NCBI GenBank assembly: GCA_019634975.1
Contig: JAHCAI010000006.1
Span: 158,270 to 222,269, forward strand
Source: Burkholderiales bacterium
Lineage (GTDB): Bacteria; Pseudomonadota; Gammaproteobacteria; Burkholderiales; SG8-41
Direction: 5' to 3'
Length of the DNA stretch: 64,000 nucleotides
The notes beneath the pieces were generated by a model. It made no database searches. It was not told the origin of the DNA and worked only from the letters and a program-made list of their open reading frames with translations. Below are positions 27,420-37,662 of this stretch, piece by piece (positions within the stretch are counted from its first letter, which is position 1; each line of letters begins with the position of its first letter). A program made the translations under genes and the position numbers.

Positions 27420-28313
27420 ATGGATTCCATCGAGTCCCGCATCACCGTCAAGCGCCTGCACCCGCTGTTCGTGGCCGAGGTGACCGGCATCGATCTGAAG
27501 CTGCCGCTGTCGCGCGCGGATTTCCGCGTCATCTGGGAGGCCTTCAACGAGCACCAGGTGCTGGTCTTCCGCGACCAGCATTTCGACGACGACTCGCAGA
27601 TCGCGTTCTGCCGCCATTTCGGCGAACTCGAAACCATGATCGCCCACCCCGGCAACGACTGGAACCCCGGGCACATCTCGGTCATGACCAATCTCGGCAA
27701 GGACGGCAATTTCCTGCCGGCGGACCATCCGGCGATGGTGCACCGGGCGCGCAATGAGGACTGGCACAGCGACAGCTCGTTCAAGCCGGTGGCGGCGCTG
27801 GCCTCGATGCTCGCGGCGCGCATCGTGCCGCCGGTCGGCGGCAATACGGACTTGGCGAGCGCCAGGGCGGCCTGGGCGGACCTGCCGGCCGAACGCCAGG
27901 CCGCGCTGGAAGGTTTGACGGCGCTGCACCGCATGACGCTGCGGGACGCCGCCAACGACAAGGGCTACAAGGAAGAAGACAAGCAGCGCCATGTCGTCAC
28001 CCACCCGCTGGTGCGGGCAAACCCGGTCAACGGCCGCAAGGCGCTCTACGTCGGCGCGCACGCGCAGGAGATCGTCGGCATGCCGCCGGAGGAGGGTGCG
28101 CGGCTGATTGAAGAACTGACGGTCCATTGCACGCAGCCGCAGTATGTCTACAGCCACCACTGGCGCGACGGCGACGCCGTGCTCTGGGATAACCGCTGCA
28201 CGCTGCACCGTGCTACGCCGTTCGAAACGGCAAAATACAAGCGCAAGCTGCACCGCACGACCATTGCCGGCAAGTCACCGGACAGTGCGTTTGCGAATGT
28301 GCCGGGAGCCTAA
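27420..28313 (+). CDS. TauD/TfdA family Fe(II)/2-oxoglutarate dioxygenase
   Basis: A 297-residue cytoplasmic oxygenase. WHSDSSF holds the His-x-Asp iron ligands (around residues 115-117), TLHRATPF the distal His, and KLHRTTI the Arg that binds the 2-oxoglutarate carboxylate. FNEHQVLVFRDQ and LWDNRCTLHRA are family hallmarks. Members hydroxylate and so cleave taurine, 2,4-D, alkyl sulfates and similar compounds. The ATG at 27420 follows AGGAG; a long upstream frame extension lacks family similarity. The substrate is unknown. Confidence 0.92.
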   Translation: MDSIESRITVKRLHPLFVAEVTGIDLKLPLSRADFRVIWEAFNEHQVLVFRDQHFDDDSQIAFCRHFGELETMIAHPGNDWNPGHISVMTNLGKDGNFLPADHPAMVHRARNEDWHSDSSFKPVAALASMLAARIVPPVGGNTDLASARAAWADLPAERQAALEGLTALHRMTLRDAANDKGYKEEDKQRHVVTHPLVRANPVNGRKALYVGAHAQEIVGMPPEEGARLIEELTVHCTQPQYVYSHHWRDGDAVLWDNRCTLHRATPFETAKYKRKLHRTTIAGKSPDSAFANVPGA

Positions 28314-28377
28314 GGACAGGGGTTATGGGGCCTGACGCCATTTATCCCATTGACCTTCACGTCGATCAGCGCACTGC

Positions 28378-29397
28378 TCAGCCGTCGAAATCCGCCTTCA
28401 GCACAATGCGGTAACGCGCCTTGCCGGCCTTCAGATGGGCAATCGCATCATTCACCTTGCTCATTGCAAACTCCTCCACCTGCGGCGCGATGCCGTGGCG
28501 GGCGCAGAAAGCCAGCATTTTCGCGATGCTGCCCGGCGAACCGGTGGGCGAGCCGGAAACGCTTTTCTGCCCCATGATCAGCGCAAAGGCCTGCACCGGG
28601 ATCGGTTCCAGTACGGCGCCGACCAGGTGCAGCCGGCCTTTGGGGCCGAGGCTGGCGATGATGACGTCCCAGTCAAGCGCGACGTTGGCGGTGACGATTA
28701 CCAGGTCGAGGCTGTCGGCAATGGCGGCGATGGCTTTCGAGTCGCGGCTGGACACCACGTGATGCGCACCCAGCGCGCGCGCTTCTGCGTGCTTGGATGC
28801 GCTGGACGTGAAGGCGGTGACCTCGCAGCCCCAGGCCTTGAGGAAGCGCAGCGCCATGTGGCCGAGGCCGCCGATGCCGACCACACCCACCCGGCTGATG
28901 GGTTTGATGTTGTATTCCAGCAGCGGACTGAATACCGTGATGCCGCCGCAGAACAGCGGCCCCGCGGTTTCCGGCGGCAGGCCTGCAGGCAGCGGTATCG
29001 CCCACGCCCAGTGCGCGCGCAACCGCTCGGCAAAGCCGCCGTGGTGGCCGACGATGGTCGCCTGTGCGGTGCTGCACAGGTGCTGGTCGCCGCCGATGCA
29101 GGGCGCGCAGTGCATGCAACTGGCGCTGGTCCAGCCCACGCCCACCTGCTGGCCCTTGGCGAGGCCCTTGACCCGCGCGCCCAGCGCCACAATGCGTCCG
29201 ACCACTTCGTGACCCGGCACCAGCGGGTAGGCGGCCATGCCCCATTCATCGTCAATCATCGACAGGTCGGAATGGCACATGCCGCAATATTCAACGGCAA
29301 CTTCGACCTCCTCGTCGCCCAGCGGGCCGGGATTGAAATCGAGTCGTTCCAGTTTCTGTTTGGCGGCCGGGGCGGCCCAGGCGCGTATGCTGGTCAT
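28378..29397 (-). CDS. Zinc-dependent NAD(P)-dependent alcohol dehydrogenase (CAD/YahK type)
   Basis: A 339-residue medium-chain dehydrogenase. YCGMCHSDLS gives the catalytic-zinc Cys, GHEVVGR the following His-Glu, and CMHCAPCIGGDQHLC the four structural-zinc cysteines. The coenzyme-binding Rossmann loop is VGVVGIGGLGHMA. The pattern is that of cinnamyl-alcohol/aldehyde reductases such as YahK and AdhC, which mostly use NADPH to reduce aldehydes. Transcribed divergently from aconitase across a 341-bp gap. Confidence 0.93.
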   Translation of the reverse strand: MTSIRAWAAPAAKQKLERLDFNPGPLGDEEVEVAVEYCGMCHSDLSMIDDEWGMAAYPLVPGHEVVGRIVALGARVKGLAKGQQVGVGWTSASCMHCAPCIGGDQHLCSTAQATIVGHHGGFAERLRAHWAWAIPLPAGLPPETAGPLFCGGITVFSPLLEYNIKPISRVGVVGIGGLGHMALRFLKAWGCEVTAFTSSASKHAEARALGAHHVVSSRDSKAIAAIADSLDLVIVTANVALDWDVIIASLGPKGRLHLVGAVLEPIPVQAFALIMGQKSVSGSPTGSPGSIAKMLAFCARHGIAPQVEEFAMSKVNDAIAHLKAGKARYRIVLKADFDG

Positions 29398-29738
29398 GGC
29401 TGTTTACTCCGCTGAATAACGTTGAAAGTGTGGGTTCATCATGTCGCAATGAAATCATCCGGCATCATGCCCGCACCGTATGACCGCATTGTGCTGCAAC
29501 AGTGCCGTGGTCCTCAGCATTCAATGTGGCCACCGATCCGCCTGAACAGCTCCGGTTAGTCCTGTCGCACGCTGCTTGAAGCGGCAGGATGATGCGCAAA
29601 AGGCGAAACCGGTTTGCAAGTACCCGCCTGAGGGTCAACAATACCTGCTGGTGTCCGCCGAACCAGGGCTCCTATCCTGGACGTCCCTCGCAATCCGCGG
29701 ACGGTTCTGTGTTTAACCTGACCTCAGGGGGCACAAAC
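29398..29738. other. Divergent intergenic region between alcohol dehydrogenase and aconitase
   Basis: This 341-bp stretch carries no convincing gene. The aconitase frame is open through part of it but without homology or a ribosome binding site. Promoters for both flanking genes should lie here; I cannot identify them or an operator with confidence. Confidence 0.5.
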
Positions 29739-32210
29739 ATGCTGACCATAGAATCCACGCCGCAAATGGCGGCCAAAATCTACGCCACGATGGCGAAGAA
29801 CCTCAAAGTCGTACGTCGCCGCCTGGGCAAACCGCTGACCCTGGCGGACAAGGTGCTGCTGGGGCACCTCGACGACCCGGAAACGCAGGACATGCAGCCG
29901 GGGAAAAGCTATCTCTTCGTGCGCCCTGACCGTGTCGTGTTCCAGGATGTGCTGGGACAGACCGGGCTGCTGCAGTTCATGCAGACGCGGCGCGAACGGG
30001 TCGCGGTGCCGACCACGGTGCATTGCGACCACCTGATACAGGCCCGCGTCGACGGCAAGCAGGATCTGCGCGAATCGCTCGCCGAAAACGCCGAGGTCTA
30101 CGACTTTCTGCGCACCGCCTCGGCCAAGTACGGCGCCGGGTTCTGGGGGCCGGGCGCCGGCATCATTCACCAGGTGGTGCTGGAGAACTATGCCTTCCCC
30201 GGCACGCTGATCATCGGCACCGACTCGCATACGCCCAATGCCGGCGGGCTGGGTGCCTGCGCGGTGGGCGTGGGCGGGGCTGATGCGGTCGAAACCATTG
30301 CCGGCCTGCCGTGGGAGGTGCTCTACCCGAAGCACATCGCCGTCTACCTGACCGGCAAGCTCGGCGGATGGACCGCGCCCAAGGACGTGATCCTGTATGT
30401 CGCCGGCCAGCTCACCGTCTCCGGCGGCACCAACGCCATCGTCGAATACATCGGCCCCGGCGCACGCACCATCAGCGCCACCGGCAAGGCCACCATCACC
30501 AACATGGGCGCCGAGCTGGGTGCCACCACATCGATGTTCCCGGCCGACGGGCACATGGCGCAGTACCTGCGCGCGACCGGCCGCGGCGGACTGGTGTCCT
30601 TGATGGAACAGCACATGGACCTGCTGCAACCTGACCCCGAGGTCGAGGCCGATCCGGAGCAATACTACGACCGCGTCGTGCGGCTCGACCTCTCGACACT
30701 CGAGCCGCTGGTGGTGGGCCCGCACTCGCCGGACCGGGTGCGCTCGATATCGGAGCTTGCCGCCGAAGTGAGCGACCCAGACAACCAGTTCATCGACCGG
30801 ATTTCGAGCGCGCTGATCGGCAGCTGCACCAATTCATCCTATGAAGACATGAGCCGCGCAGCGGACGTTGCCGAGCAGGCCAAGGCGCACGGTGTAAAAG
30901 CTGCCGTCCCTTTCCTGGTCACGCCGGGATCCGAGCAGGTGCGCGCCACCATCGAGCGCGACGGCCAGATGCAGTCGCTGAAGGACATCAATGGCGCTGT
31001 GCTCGCCAATGCCTGCGGGCCCTGCATCGGCCAGTGGCGCAGGGCGAAAGATGTGGCCACGGTGCCCAACACCATCGTCACCTCGTACAACCGCAACTTT
31101 CCGGCGCGCAACGATGGGCAGCGCACGACCATGAACTTCATCGCCAGCCCGGAAATCGTCACCGCGATGGCGCTGGCCGGCAGGCTGTCATTCAATCCGC
31201 TGGTCGACACCCTGACCGGTGCCGATGGCCAGCCGTTCAGGCTGAATCCGCCGCGGCCCGCACCGCCGGTGCCCCCGAAGAAGTTCACGCCCGGCGAGGT
31301 GGATTACACTGCGCCGCCCGCGGACGGCCGCAGTATCAAGTTGCGCATCGATCCCGACAGCAAGCGCCTGCAGCTGATGCAGCCCTGGCCGGCCTGGGAC
31401 GGCAAGGACTATCTCGACATGCCGATCCTGCTGAAGACCAAGGGCAAAACCACCACCGACCACATATCCCCGGCCGGTCCCTGGCTGAGCCTGCGCGGAC
31501 ACCTCGACAAGTTCAGCGACAACCTGTGCATGGGCGCGATCAATGCCTACACCGGCAAGCCGGGCAAGGTGAAGAACCAGTTGACCGGGGCCGGCGATGA
31601 AATGGTCTCGAAGGTTGCGCGCGACTACAAGGCGAAGGGCCTGAAGTGGGTCATCGTCGGTGACGCCAATTACGGCGAAGGCAGCAGCCGCGAACATGCG
31701 GCCCTCAGCCCGCGGCTGCTGGGCGGGGTCGCGGTGATCGTGCGCAGTTTCGCGCGCATCCACGAATCCAACCTGAAGAAACAGGGACTGCTCGCGCTCA
31801 CTTTCCGCCAGGCCGGCGACTACGACCGCCTGCGCGAGGACGACCGGCTGAGCCTGGTTGGCCTGAAGGACCTTGCCCCCGGCAAACCGGTCGAGTGCCG
31901 CATCAGGCACGCCGACGGCAGCACCGAGACACTGCAGCTCAACCACAGCTTCAGCGCATCGCAGCTCGATTGGTTCCGCAAGGGATCGGCGCTGAACCTG
32001 TTCCATGCCGTGGCGGAGAAACCCGCCGCGAGGAAATCCGCGGCAAGGAAAAAGGGCGGTGCAAAGAAAAAGACCGCGCCGAAAAAAACGCCGGCCGGGA
32101 AGAAGGCCGTGAACCGAAAAAAAGCCCCGCCGAAGAAAAAAACCACCGGAAAACGGCCCGCCCGCAAGGCGAAGAAAAAAACAGCCGTCAACCGGCGCGC
32201 AAAGAAATGA
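29739..32210 (+). CDS. Aconitate hydratase with a lysine-rich, histone H1-like C-terminal tail
   Basis: An 823-residue protein. The catalytic part (about 1-755) is a complete aconitase of the mitochondrial-like type: THCDHLIQA-like VHCDHLIQARVDGK, IIGTDSHTPNAGG, GSCTNSSYEDMSRAAD and ANACGPCIGQW with the three [4Fe-4S] cysteines, TSYNRNFPARNDG, and the swivel domain GDANYGEGSSREHAALSPR. It interconverts citrate and isocitrate. From about residue 757 the protein continues into some 67 residues made almost only of Lys, Ala, Arg, Pro and Thr, with repeated KKKTAPKK and RKKAPPKKK blocks as in bacterial H1-like proteins. Such a tail is not normal for aconitase. Start ATG 29739. Confidence 0.95.
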   Translation: MLTIESTPQMAAKIYATMAKNLKVVRRRLGKPLTLADKVLLGHLDDPETQDMQPGKSYLFVRPDRVVFQDVLGQTGLLQFMQTRRERVAVPTTVHCDHLIQARVDGKQDLRESLAENAEVYDFLRTASAKYGAGFWGPGAGIIHQVVLENYAFPGTLIIGTDSHTPNAGGLGACAVGVGGADAVETIAGLPWEVLYPKHIAVYLTGKLGGWTAPKDVILYVAGQLTVSGGTNAIVEYIGPGARTISATGKATITNMGAELGATTSMFPADGHMAQYLRATGRGGLVSLMEQHMDLLQPDPEVEADPEQYYDRVVRLDLSTLEPLVVGPHSPDRVRSISELAAEVSDPDNQFIDRISSALIGSCTNSSYEDMSRAADVAEQAKAHGVKAAVPFLVTPGSEQVRATIERDGQMQSLKDINGAVLANACGPCIGQWRRAKDVATVPNTIVTSYNRNFPARNDGQRTTMNFIASPEIVTAMALAGRLSFNPLVDTLTGADGQPFRLNPPRPAPPVPPKKFTPGEVDYTAPPADGRSIKLRIDPDSKRLQLMQPWPAWDGKDYLDMPILLKTKGKTTTDHISPAGPWLSLRGHLDKFSDNLCMGAINAYTGKPGKVKNQLTGAGDEMVSKVARDYKAKGLKWVIVGDANYGEGSSREHAALSPRLLGGVAVIVRSFARIHESNLKKQGLLALTFRQAGDYDRLREDDRLSLVGLKDLAPGKPVECRIRHADGSTETLQLNHSFSASQLDWFRKGSALNLFHAVAEKPAARKSAARKKGGAKKKTAPKKTPAGKKAVNRKKAPPKKKTTGKRPARKAKKKTAVNRRAKK

Positions 32211-32227
32211 GCTGAGGGCAAAGCGGC

Positions 32228-32380
32228 CTGCCGCCGGCGGCAGCCGGTGAAAAGAGCGGCGCCCGGGAGTGCCGCCATGCGGTGGCGGGAGTGCCGACGG
32301 TACAGGCGCGGGAATACGCGCAGCAGCAGGGCGTGAAGCTGCTCGAGGGCGCGGAACCGGTGAAGCTGCTGCGGATGTAG
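32228..32380 (+). pseudogene. Remnant of an Mrr-like gene (3' end only)
   Basis: In one frame this stretch reads AAGEKSGARECRHAVAGVP, then VQAREYAQQQGVKLLEGAE, then PVKLLRM and a stop. The intact Mrr-like protein at 24603-25157 ends AAGEKREARECHYAVAGEL, then DQARAFARKKGVKLVEGAE, then LARLVRG. About half the residues agree with the same spacing and the same end. There is no start, no upstream domain and no ribosome binding site, so this is a decayed paralogue of which only the last 45 or so codons survive. Confidence 0.8.
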
Positions 32381-32434
32381 CTTCCGGGCGGCGGGGTAGC
32401 GGCAGACACCGCCTTGGCCAACTGGCCATCAACC

Positions 32435-32470
32435 ATAAAATATCAATAAAAACAATTACTTAAAAATATA
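32435..32470 (+). repeat. AT-rich interspersed element, copy C
   Basis: Contains AAAATATCAATAAAAACAA followed by TTACTTAAAAATATA. It lies 33-68 bp before the rhodanese start codon, directly after the Mrr-like remnant. Confidence 0.75.
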
Positions 32471-32502
32471 CGGCGGCGGACGTCGTAAACTTCAGGGCAC
32501 CC

Positions 32503-32934
32503 ATGTTCCGTCGCCCACTATCAAGGCTGTCACTGATCGCGCTGCTGCTTGCGGCGCCCTTTGCCCATGCCGGGCCGGACCTGCCGGCCACCGAGGCGTA
32601 TGCGGCAGCCCGGGACGGCAGGATGCTGCTGATCGACATCCGCACGCCGGAGGAATGGCGACAGACCGGGATTGCGCCGGGCGCAGGGCGTGTCGATTTT
32701 TACCGCGGACCGCAGGTGCTGCTGCAATCGCTGCTGCAGATGACCGGCGGCGACAGGACAAAACCGGTGGCGCTGATCTGCCACGTGGGCGTGCGCACCA
32801 CCCGCGCACAGCAGTTCCTGCAGGCGCAGGGCTTCACGCAGGTGTACAACATCAAGGAAGGCATGGCCGGCAATGCCGCCGGGCCGGGGTGGCTCAAGCG
32901 CGGGCTGCCGGTGGAGCGCTGCACACAGTGCTGA
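32503..32934 (+). CDS. Exported single-domain rhodanese
   Basis: A 143-residue protein with a signal peptide ending around AHAG (residue 23) and a single rhodanese domain. The active-site loop is C93-H-V-G-V-R98, the pattern of sulfurtransferases that carry a persulfide on Cys 93. LLIDIRTPEEW is the family's first strand and loop. In the periplasm it could transfer sulfane sulfur to thiols or cyanide. Two further cysteines sit at the very C-terminus (ERCTQC), a CxxC that might handle the persulfide or a metal. Confidence 0.88.
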   Translation: MFRRPLSRLSLIALLLAAPFAHAGPDLPATEAYAAARDGRMLLIDIRTPEEWRQTGIAPGAGRVDFYRGPQVLLQSLLQMTGGDRTKPVALICHVGVRTTRAQQFLQAQGFTQVYNIKEGMAGNAAGPGWLKRGLPVERCTQC

Positions 32935-32956
32935 GGCACCCGTGCGGTGCGCTCCC

Positions 32957-34063
32957 TCAGGTCTGCGCCTTGACGTCCAACTGATGCGCCTTGCGTCCGC
33001 CGCGCACCATCTTCGGTTCCTTGAGCTGTCCGCCGACCATTAGCGCGGCCATGTCCACCGCGCGTGCCACCAGCCCCTGCGCGCCTTCGTGCAGGGTTTG
33101 TGATTCCTGCACGTAGCGCATGTTGTTTTCCATGTCCTCCGCGCTCCAGCCGCGCGAATGCGCGATATAGGGAAACTGCGGGAACTGGCAGCCGATCTCC
33201 GCAAAAAAACCGAGCATCTGCCCGGCCACGCCCTGCACATTGTCCTGGCCGCCGGTGATGATGAAGGCCGCGGCCTTGTTCTTCAGCAGGTGCTTGTCGG
33301 CGATGGTCTCCTGGTTCTGGATGCAGTTCATACGCTCGACCATCTTGTAGTACAGGCTGCTCGCCGCGCCCCAGCGGATCGGGGTTGCGATCAGCAGCAC
33401 GTCGGCCCAGTGCACGAAGGCCTCGTAGACGCGGTCGAGCTGGTCGTCGGGATCCATCTGCGTAATCGAGCAGGGCCAGGTGCAGGCGCGCGCGCTTTTC
33501 GAGTAAAAACCCTCGCAGGCACGGAACTTGAGATCGTTCAGGCGGATCAGCTGCGTTTCGCAGCCCAGCGCGGACTGGGCGTGGGCGATGGCCACTTCAA
33601 GCAGCGCATCGGAGGTGCTGTAACGCGGATGATCGGCGGTCATCACCGTGGTGGAGATGCCGGCGACGCGGATCGGCCCCGGCGCACGCACCGCTTCGCG
33701 CGCGAGCGGATGCGGCGCGTGGGGTTTGCGCCCGCGTTTTGTCGCCGCCGTGGCGTTGACCAGCACGCGGCCGCCTTCGACCCTGACTTCGTGCACGGGC
33801 ACCCGGTCTTCCTCGAAGCCGGGCTCACCTTCGCCGGTGCGGCAATGGAACTTCCAGTAGTGCCAGGGGCAGACCACGTAATCGCCTTCGAGGCGGCCCT
33901 CGCCGAGCGGGCCGCCGACGTGGTTGCAGGAACCCGAGATCGCGCTGAAGCGGCCGTCCTTGTGCACCAGCGCGATGCGGGTCCTGCCCAGCATCACCTG
34001 CTGCAGGGCTCGCTTTTGAAGTTCGGCGGCGCTGCCGACGTCGATCCAGTTGGCCTGGTCCAT
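32957..34063 (-). CDS. Rieske ferredoxin-flavodoxin-like reductase fusion
   Basis: A 368-residue fusion. Residues 1 to about 105 form a Rieske [2Fe-2S] domain with CNHVGGPLGEG and CPWHYWKF (C-x-H ... C-x2-H). After a linker (about 108-130) rich in Arg, His and Pro, residues from about 135 form a flavodoxin-like FMN reductase domain: RVAGISTTVMTADHPRYSTSDALL, ADVLLIATPIRWGAASSLYYKMVERMN and AAAFIITGGQDNVQGVAGQM. A cysteine-bearing segment (KFRACEGFYSKSARACTWPCS) lies between them. It should pass electrons between flavin and iron-sulfur centre within one chain. ATG 34063 is the natural start. A small hydrolase gene ends 7 bp upstream, so the two form an operon. Confidence 0.88.
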   Translation of the reverse strand: MDQANWIDVGSAAELQKRALQQVMLGRTRIALVHKDGRFSAISGSCNHVGGPLGEGRLEGDYVVCPWHYWKFHCRTGEGEPGFEEDRVPVHEVRVEGGRVLVNATAATKRGRKPHAPHPLAREAVRAPGPIRVAGISTTVMTADHPRYSTSDALLEVAIAHAQSALGCETQLIRLNDLKFRACEGFYSKSARACTWPCSITQMDPDDQLDRVYEAFVHWADVLLIATPIRWGAASSLYYKMVERMNCIQNQETIADKHLLKNKAAAFIITGGQDNVQGVAGQMLGFFAEIGCQFPQFPYIAHSRGWSAEDMENNMRYVQESQTLHEGAQGLVARAVDMAALMVGGQLKEPKMVRGGRKAHQLDVKAQT

Positions 34064-34070
34064 GTCGGGA

Positions 34071-34643
34071 TTATGCACGCAAAGTCGCGAGGAACTGGCC
34101 GAAAAAGACGAGTCCCTCCGGCCACACGCCAAGCTTCGCATCGGAGCCGAGGTGGCCGTTCATGCCGGCGTCAAAAAACTCCGAGCCCCAGGCCTTTGCG
34201 AAAGCCTGCGCGCGTTCGAAGCTCACGCGTTCGTCATTGCGGCTGGCGACCACTGCGGAGGGGTAGGGCAGGCGTTTCAGGATCATGCCGCCGAAGCCCT
34301 GCAGCGGGCTGACGCTGCCCGGCGGCAGCGGCCGGTCACGGTCGCTGGGCGCCACAAAAAACACGCCCGCCACCTTCTTCACCAGTTCGGGCTGCTCGAA
34401 GCTCCACTTCACCACCAGCGTGGTGCCTGCGCTGTGCGGCACCAGCACCACCGGCTTCGGTGCACGGTTCACGTAGTCCGTAAGCGTTGCGGCCCAGGCG
34501 TCATAGACCGGATGGTCCCAGTCCGCCTGCTGCACGCGCACGAAATCCGGAAAGGCACGTTCCCAGTGGGTGTGCCAGTGGTCCGGGCCCGAGCCGTTGA
34601 GGCCGGGATGGATCAGCACCGAAAATTCATTGAGTGGGTACAT
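34071..34643 (-). CDS. RBBP9/YdeN family serine hydrolase
   Basis: A 190-residue alpha/beta hydrolase. The opening FSVLIHPGLNGSGPDHWHTHWE and the nucleophile elbow VPHSAGTTL are diagnostic of the small YdeN/RBBP9 family; SRNDERVSFERAQAFAKAWG and the late GMNGHLG supply the Asp and His. The natural substrate of the family is not established. ATG 34643 begins the homology. First gene of a pair with the Rieske-flavodoxin fusion. Confidence 0.88.
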   Translation of the reverse strand: MYPLNEFSVLIHPGLNGSGPDHWHTHWERAFPDFVRVQQADWDHPVYDAWAATLTDYVNRAPKPVVLVPHSAGTTLVVKWSFEQPELVKKVAGVFFVAPSDRDRPLPPGSVSPLQGFGGMILKRLPYPSAVVASRNDERVSFERAQAFAKAWGSEFFDAGMNGHLGSDAKLGVWPEGLVFFGQFLATLRA

Positions 34644-34916
34644 GCTGTGGGTTCCGGGTTTGTCGTTTGCGGGTGCGATGGCCCAAGCTGCCAATCTATG
34701 CCAGCCCGGCCCGGCCTTTGCAAGGCCGTCACGTCAATTCGACGTCCTGCGCCGGCTAACAAATTTTTACAAACAGCCGGGGATCCGGAACTGCCCGTTC
34801 TGCGCGGATGGCGTTAGTATCACTGACGCGCCTGGCCGGTTTTTTCCCAGGCGGGTTGCCGGTGACGTTGAACGTGCATGGGTGTGCTTTGGCACACGGA
34901 ATCGCGGGATCGCCGA

Positions 34917-36362
<1,446 letters not shown>

Positions 36363-36379
36363 ACGGGCAGGGACCGGCC

Positions 36380-37540
36380 ATGAACCGTCGCCATTTCATC
36401 CGCGCCGCGGGTGCCGCTGCCGCGGTGAGCTGGTTGCCGTGGCCGGCGCTGGCCGCCCCCGCGCGCGGCGAGCGTCGTCTGCTGGTGCTGGTGGAGCTCA
36501 AGGGCGGCAACGACGGCTTCAACACGCTGGTGCCTTACGCCGACGCCGAGTACTACCGGCTGCGCCCCGGCATCGCCATCGCTCGCGAGCAGGTGCTGCC
36601 GCTCGATGACCGCGCGGGCCTGCATCCCGAACTGCGGCCTTTGCTCGCGCTGTGGCAGGCGAACGAACTCGCGCTGGTGCAGAACGTGAGTTATCCCCAG
36701 CCCAACCTCTCGCACTTCCGTTCCATCGAGATCTGGGACACCGCCTCATCGAGCAGCGAATACCTCAATGCCGGCTGGCTCACGCGCAGCTTCGGCGCGG
36801 CACCGCTGCCGGCGGGCAGCGCCGCCGACGGCGTGGTGGTGGGCGGCGCCGAGCTGGGCCCGCTGGGCGGCGCGGCGAGCCGCGCGGTGACCCTGGTCAA
36901 TCCCGAGCAGTTCCTGCGCCAGTCGCGGCTGGCGATGCCGGCGAATGCCACCGCGGCCAATCCCGCGCTCGCCCATGTGCTGCGCGTGGAGCAGGCGGTG
37001 AGCGGCGCCGCCGCGCGCCTGCGCGCCGACCGCAGCTTCAGCACCGTGTTTCCGAATGGCGCCTTCGGCAATGCCGTGCGCACCGCGGCGCAGGTCGCCG
37101 CGGCAAATGCCGGCGTGCCGGTGATCAAGCTCGCCCTGAACGGCTTTGACACGCATGTCGGCCAGCTCGCGCGCCAGGCGCGCCTGCTCAGGGATCTGGC
37201 CGAAGGCCTCGTCGCCCTCAAAAGCGCCCTCGTCGAACTCGGGCAGTGGGATTCCACGCTGGTGATGACCTACGCCGAATTCGGCCGCCGCCCGCAGCAG
37301 AACCAGAGCGGCGGCACCGACCACGGCAGCGCCAGCGTGCACTTCGTCACCGGCGGCCGCGTGCGCGGCGGGCTCTACGGCGAAGCGCCCGACTTCACCC
37401 GCCTCGACGGCACCGGCAACGTGCAGCACGCGGTGGATTTCCGCGCGCTGTATGCGACGGTGCTCGAACGCTGGTGGGGGCTGGAGGCGGCGGGGGTGTT
37501 GCGCGGGCGGCATGCGCCGGTGGAGCTGATCAGGGCCTAG
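36380..37540 (+). CDS. DUF1501 family Tat-exported protein
   Basis: A 386-residue partner of the DUF1800 protein. The N-terminus MNRRHFIRAAGAAAAVSWLPWPALAAP is a twin-arginine signal, so it is exported folded. LVLVELKGGNDGFNTLVPYADAEYY, NVSYPQPNLSHFRSIEIWDTAS and MTYAEFGRRPQQNQSGGTDHGSA are DUF1501 landmarks; the fold is related to sulfatases and alkaline phosphatases. The activity is not known. The start at 36380 matches the Tat motif; an in-frame ATG at 36359 overlaps the preceding stop. Confidence 0.9.
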   Translation: MNRRHFIRAAGAAAAVSWLPWPALAAPARGERRLLVLVELKGGNDGFNTLVPYADAEYYRLRPGIAIAREQVLPLDDRAGLHPELRPLLALWQANELALVQNVSYPQPNLSHFRSIEIWDTASSSSEYLNAGWLTRSFGAAPLPAGSAADGVVVGGAELGPLGGAASRAVTLVNPEQFLRQSRLAMPANATAANPALAHVLRVEQAVSGAAARLRADRSFSTVFPNGAFGNAVRTAAQVAAANAGVPVIKLALNGFDTHVGQLARQARLLRDLAEGLVALKSALVELGQWDSTLVMTYAEFGRRPQQNQSGGTDHGSASVHFVTGGRVRGGLYGEAPDFTRLDGTGNVQHAVDFRALYATVLERWWGLEAAGVLRGRHAPVELIRA

Positions 37541-37662
37541 CGCCGTATGCTGCTGGGGGTGCGGAGCTGCGGCCATCAGGCGTTCCCGGGTGTTGGGATC
37601 GACGTCTGAATGGTCATAACCTATTGATTTAAAACAATAAAATATTCTGTGTCGCAGTGGGC

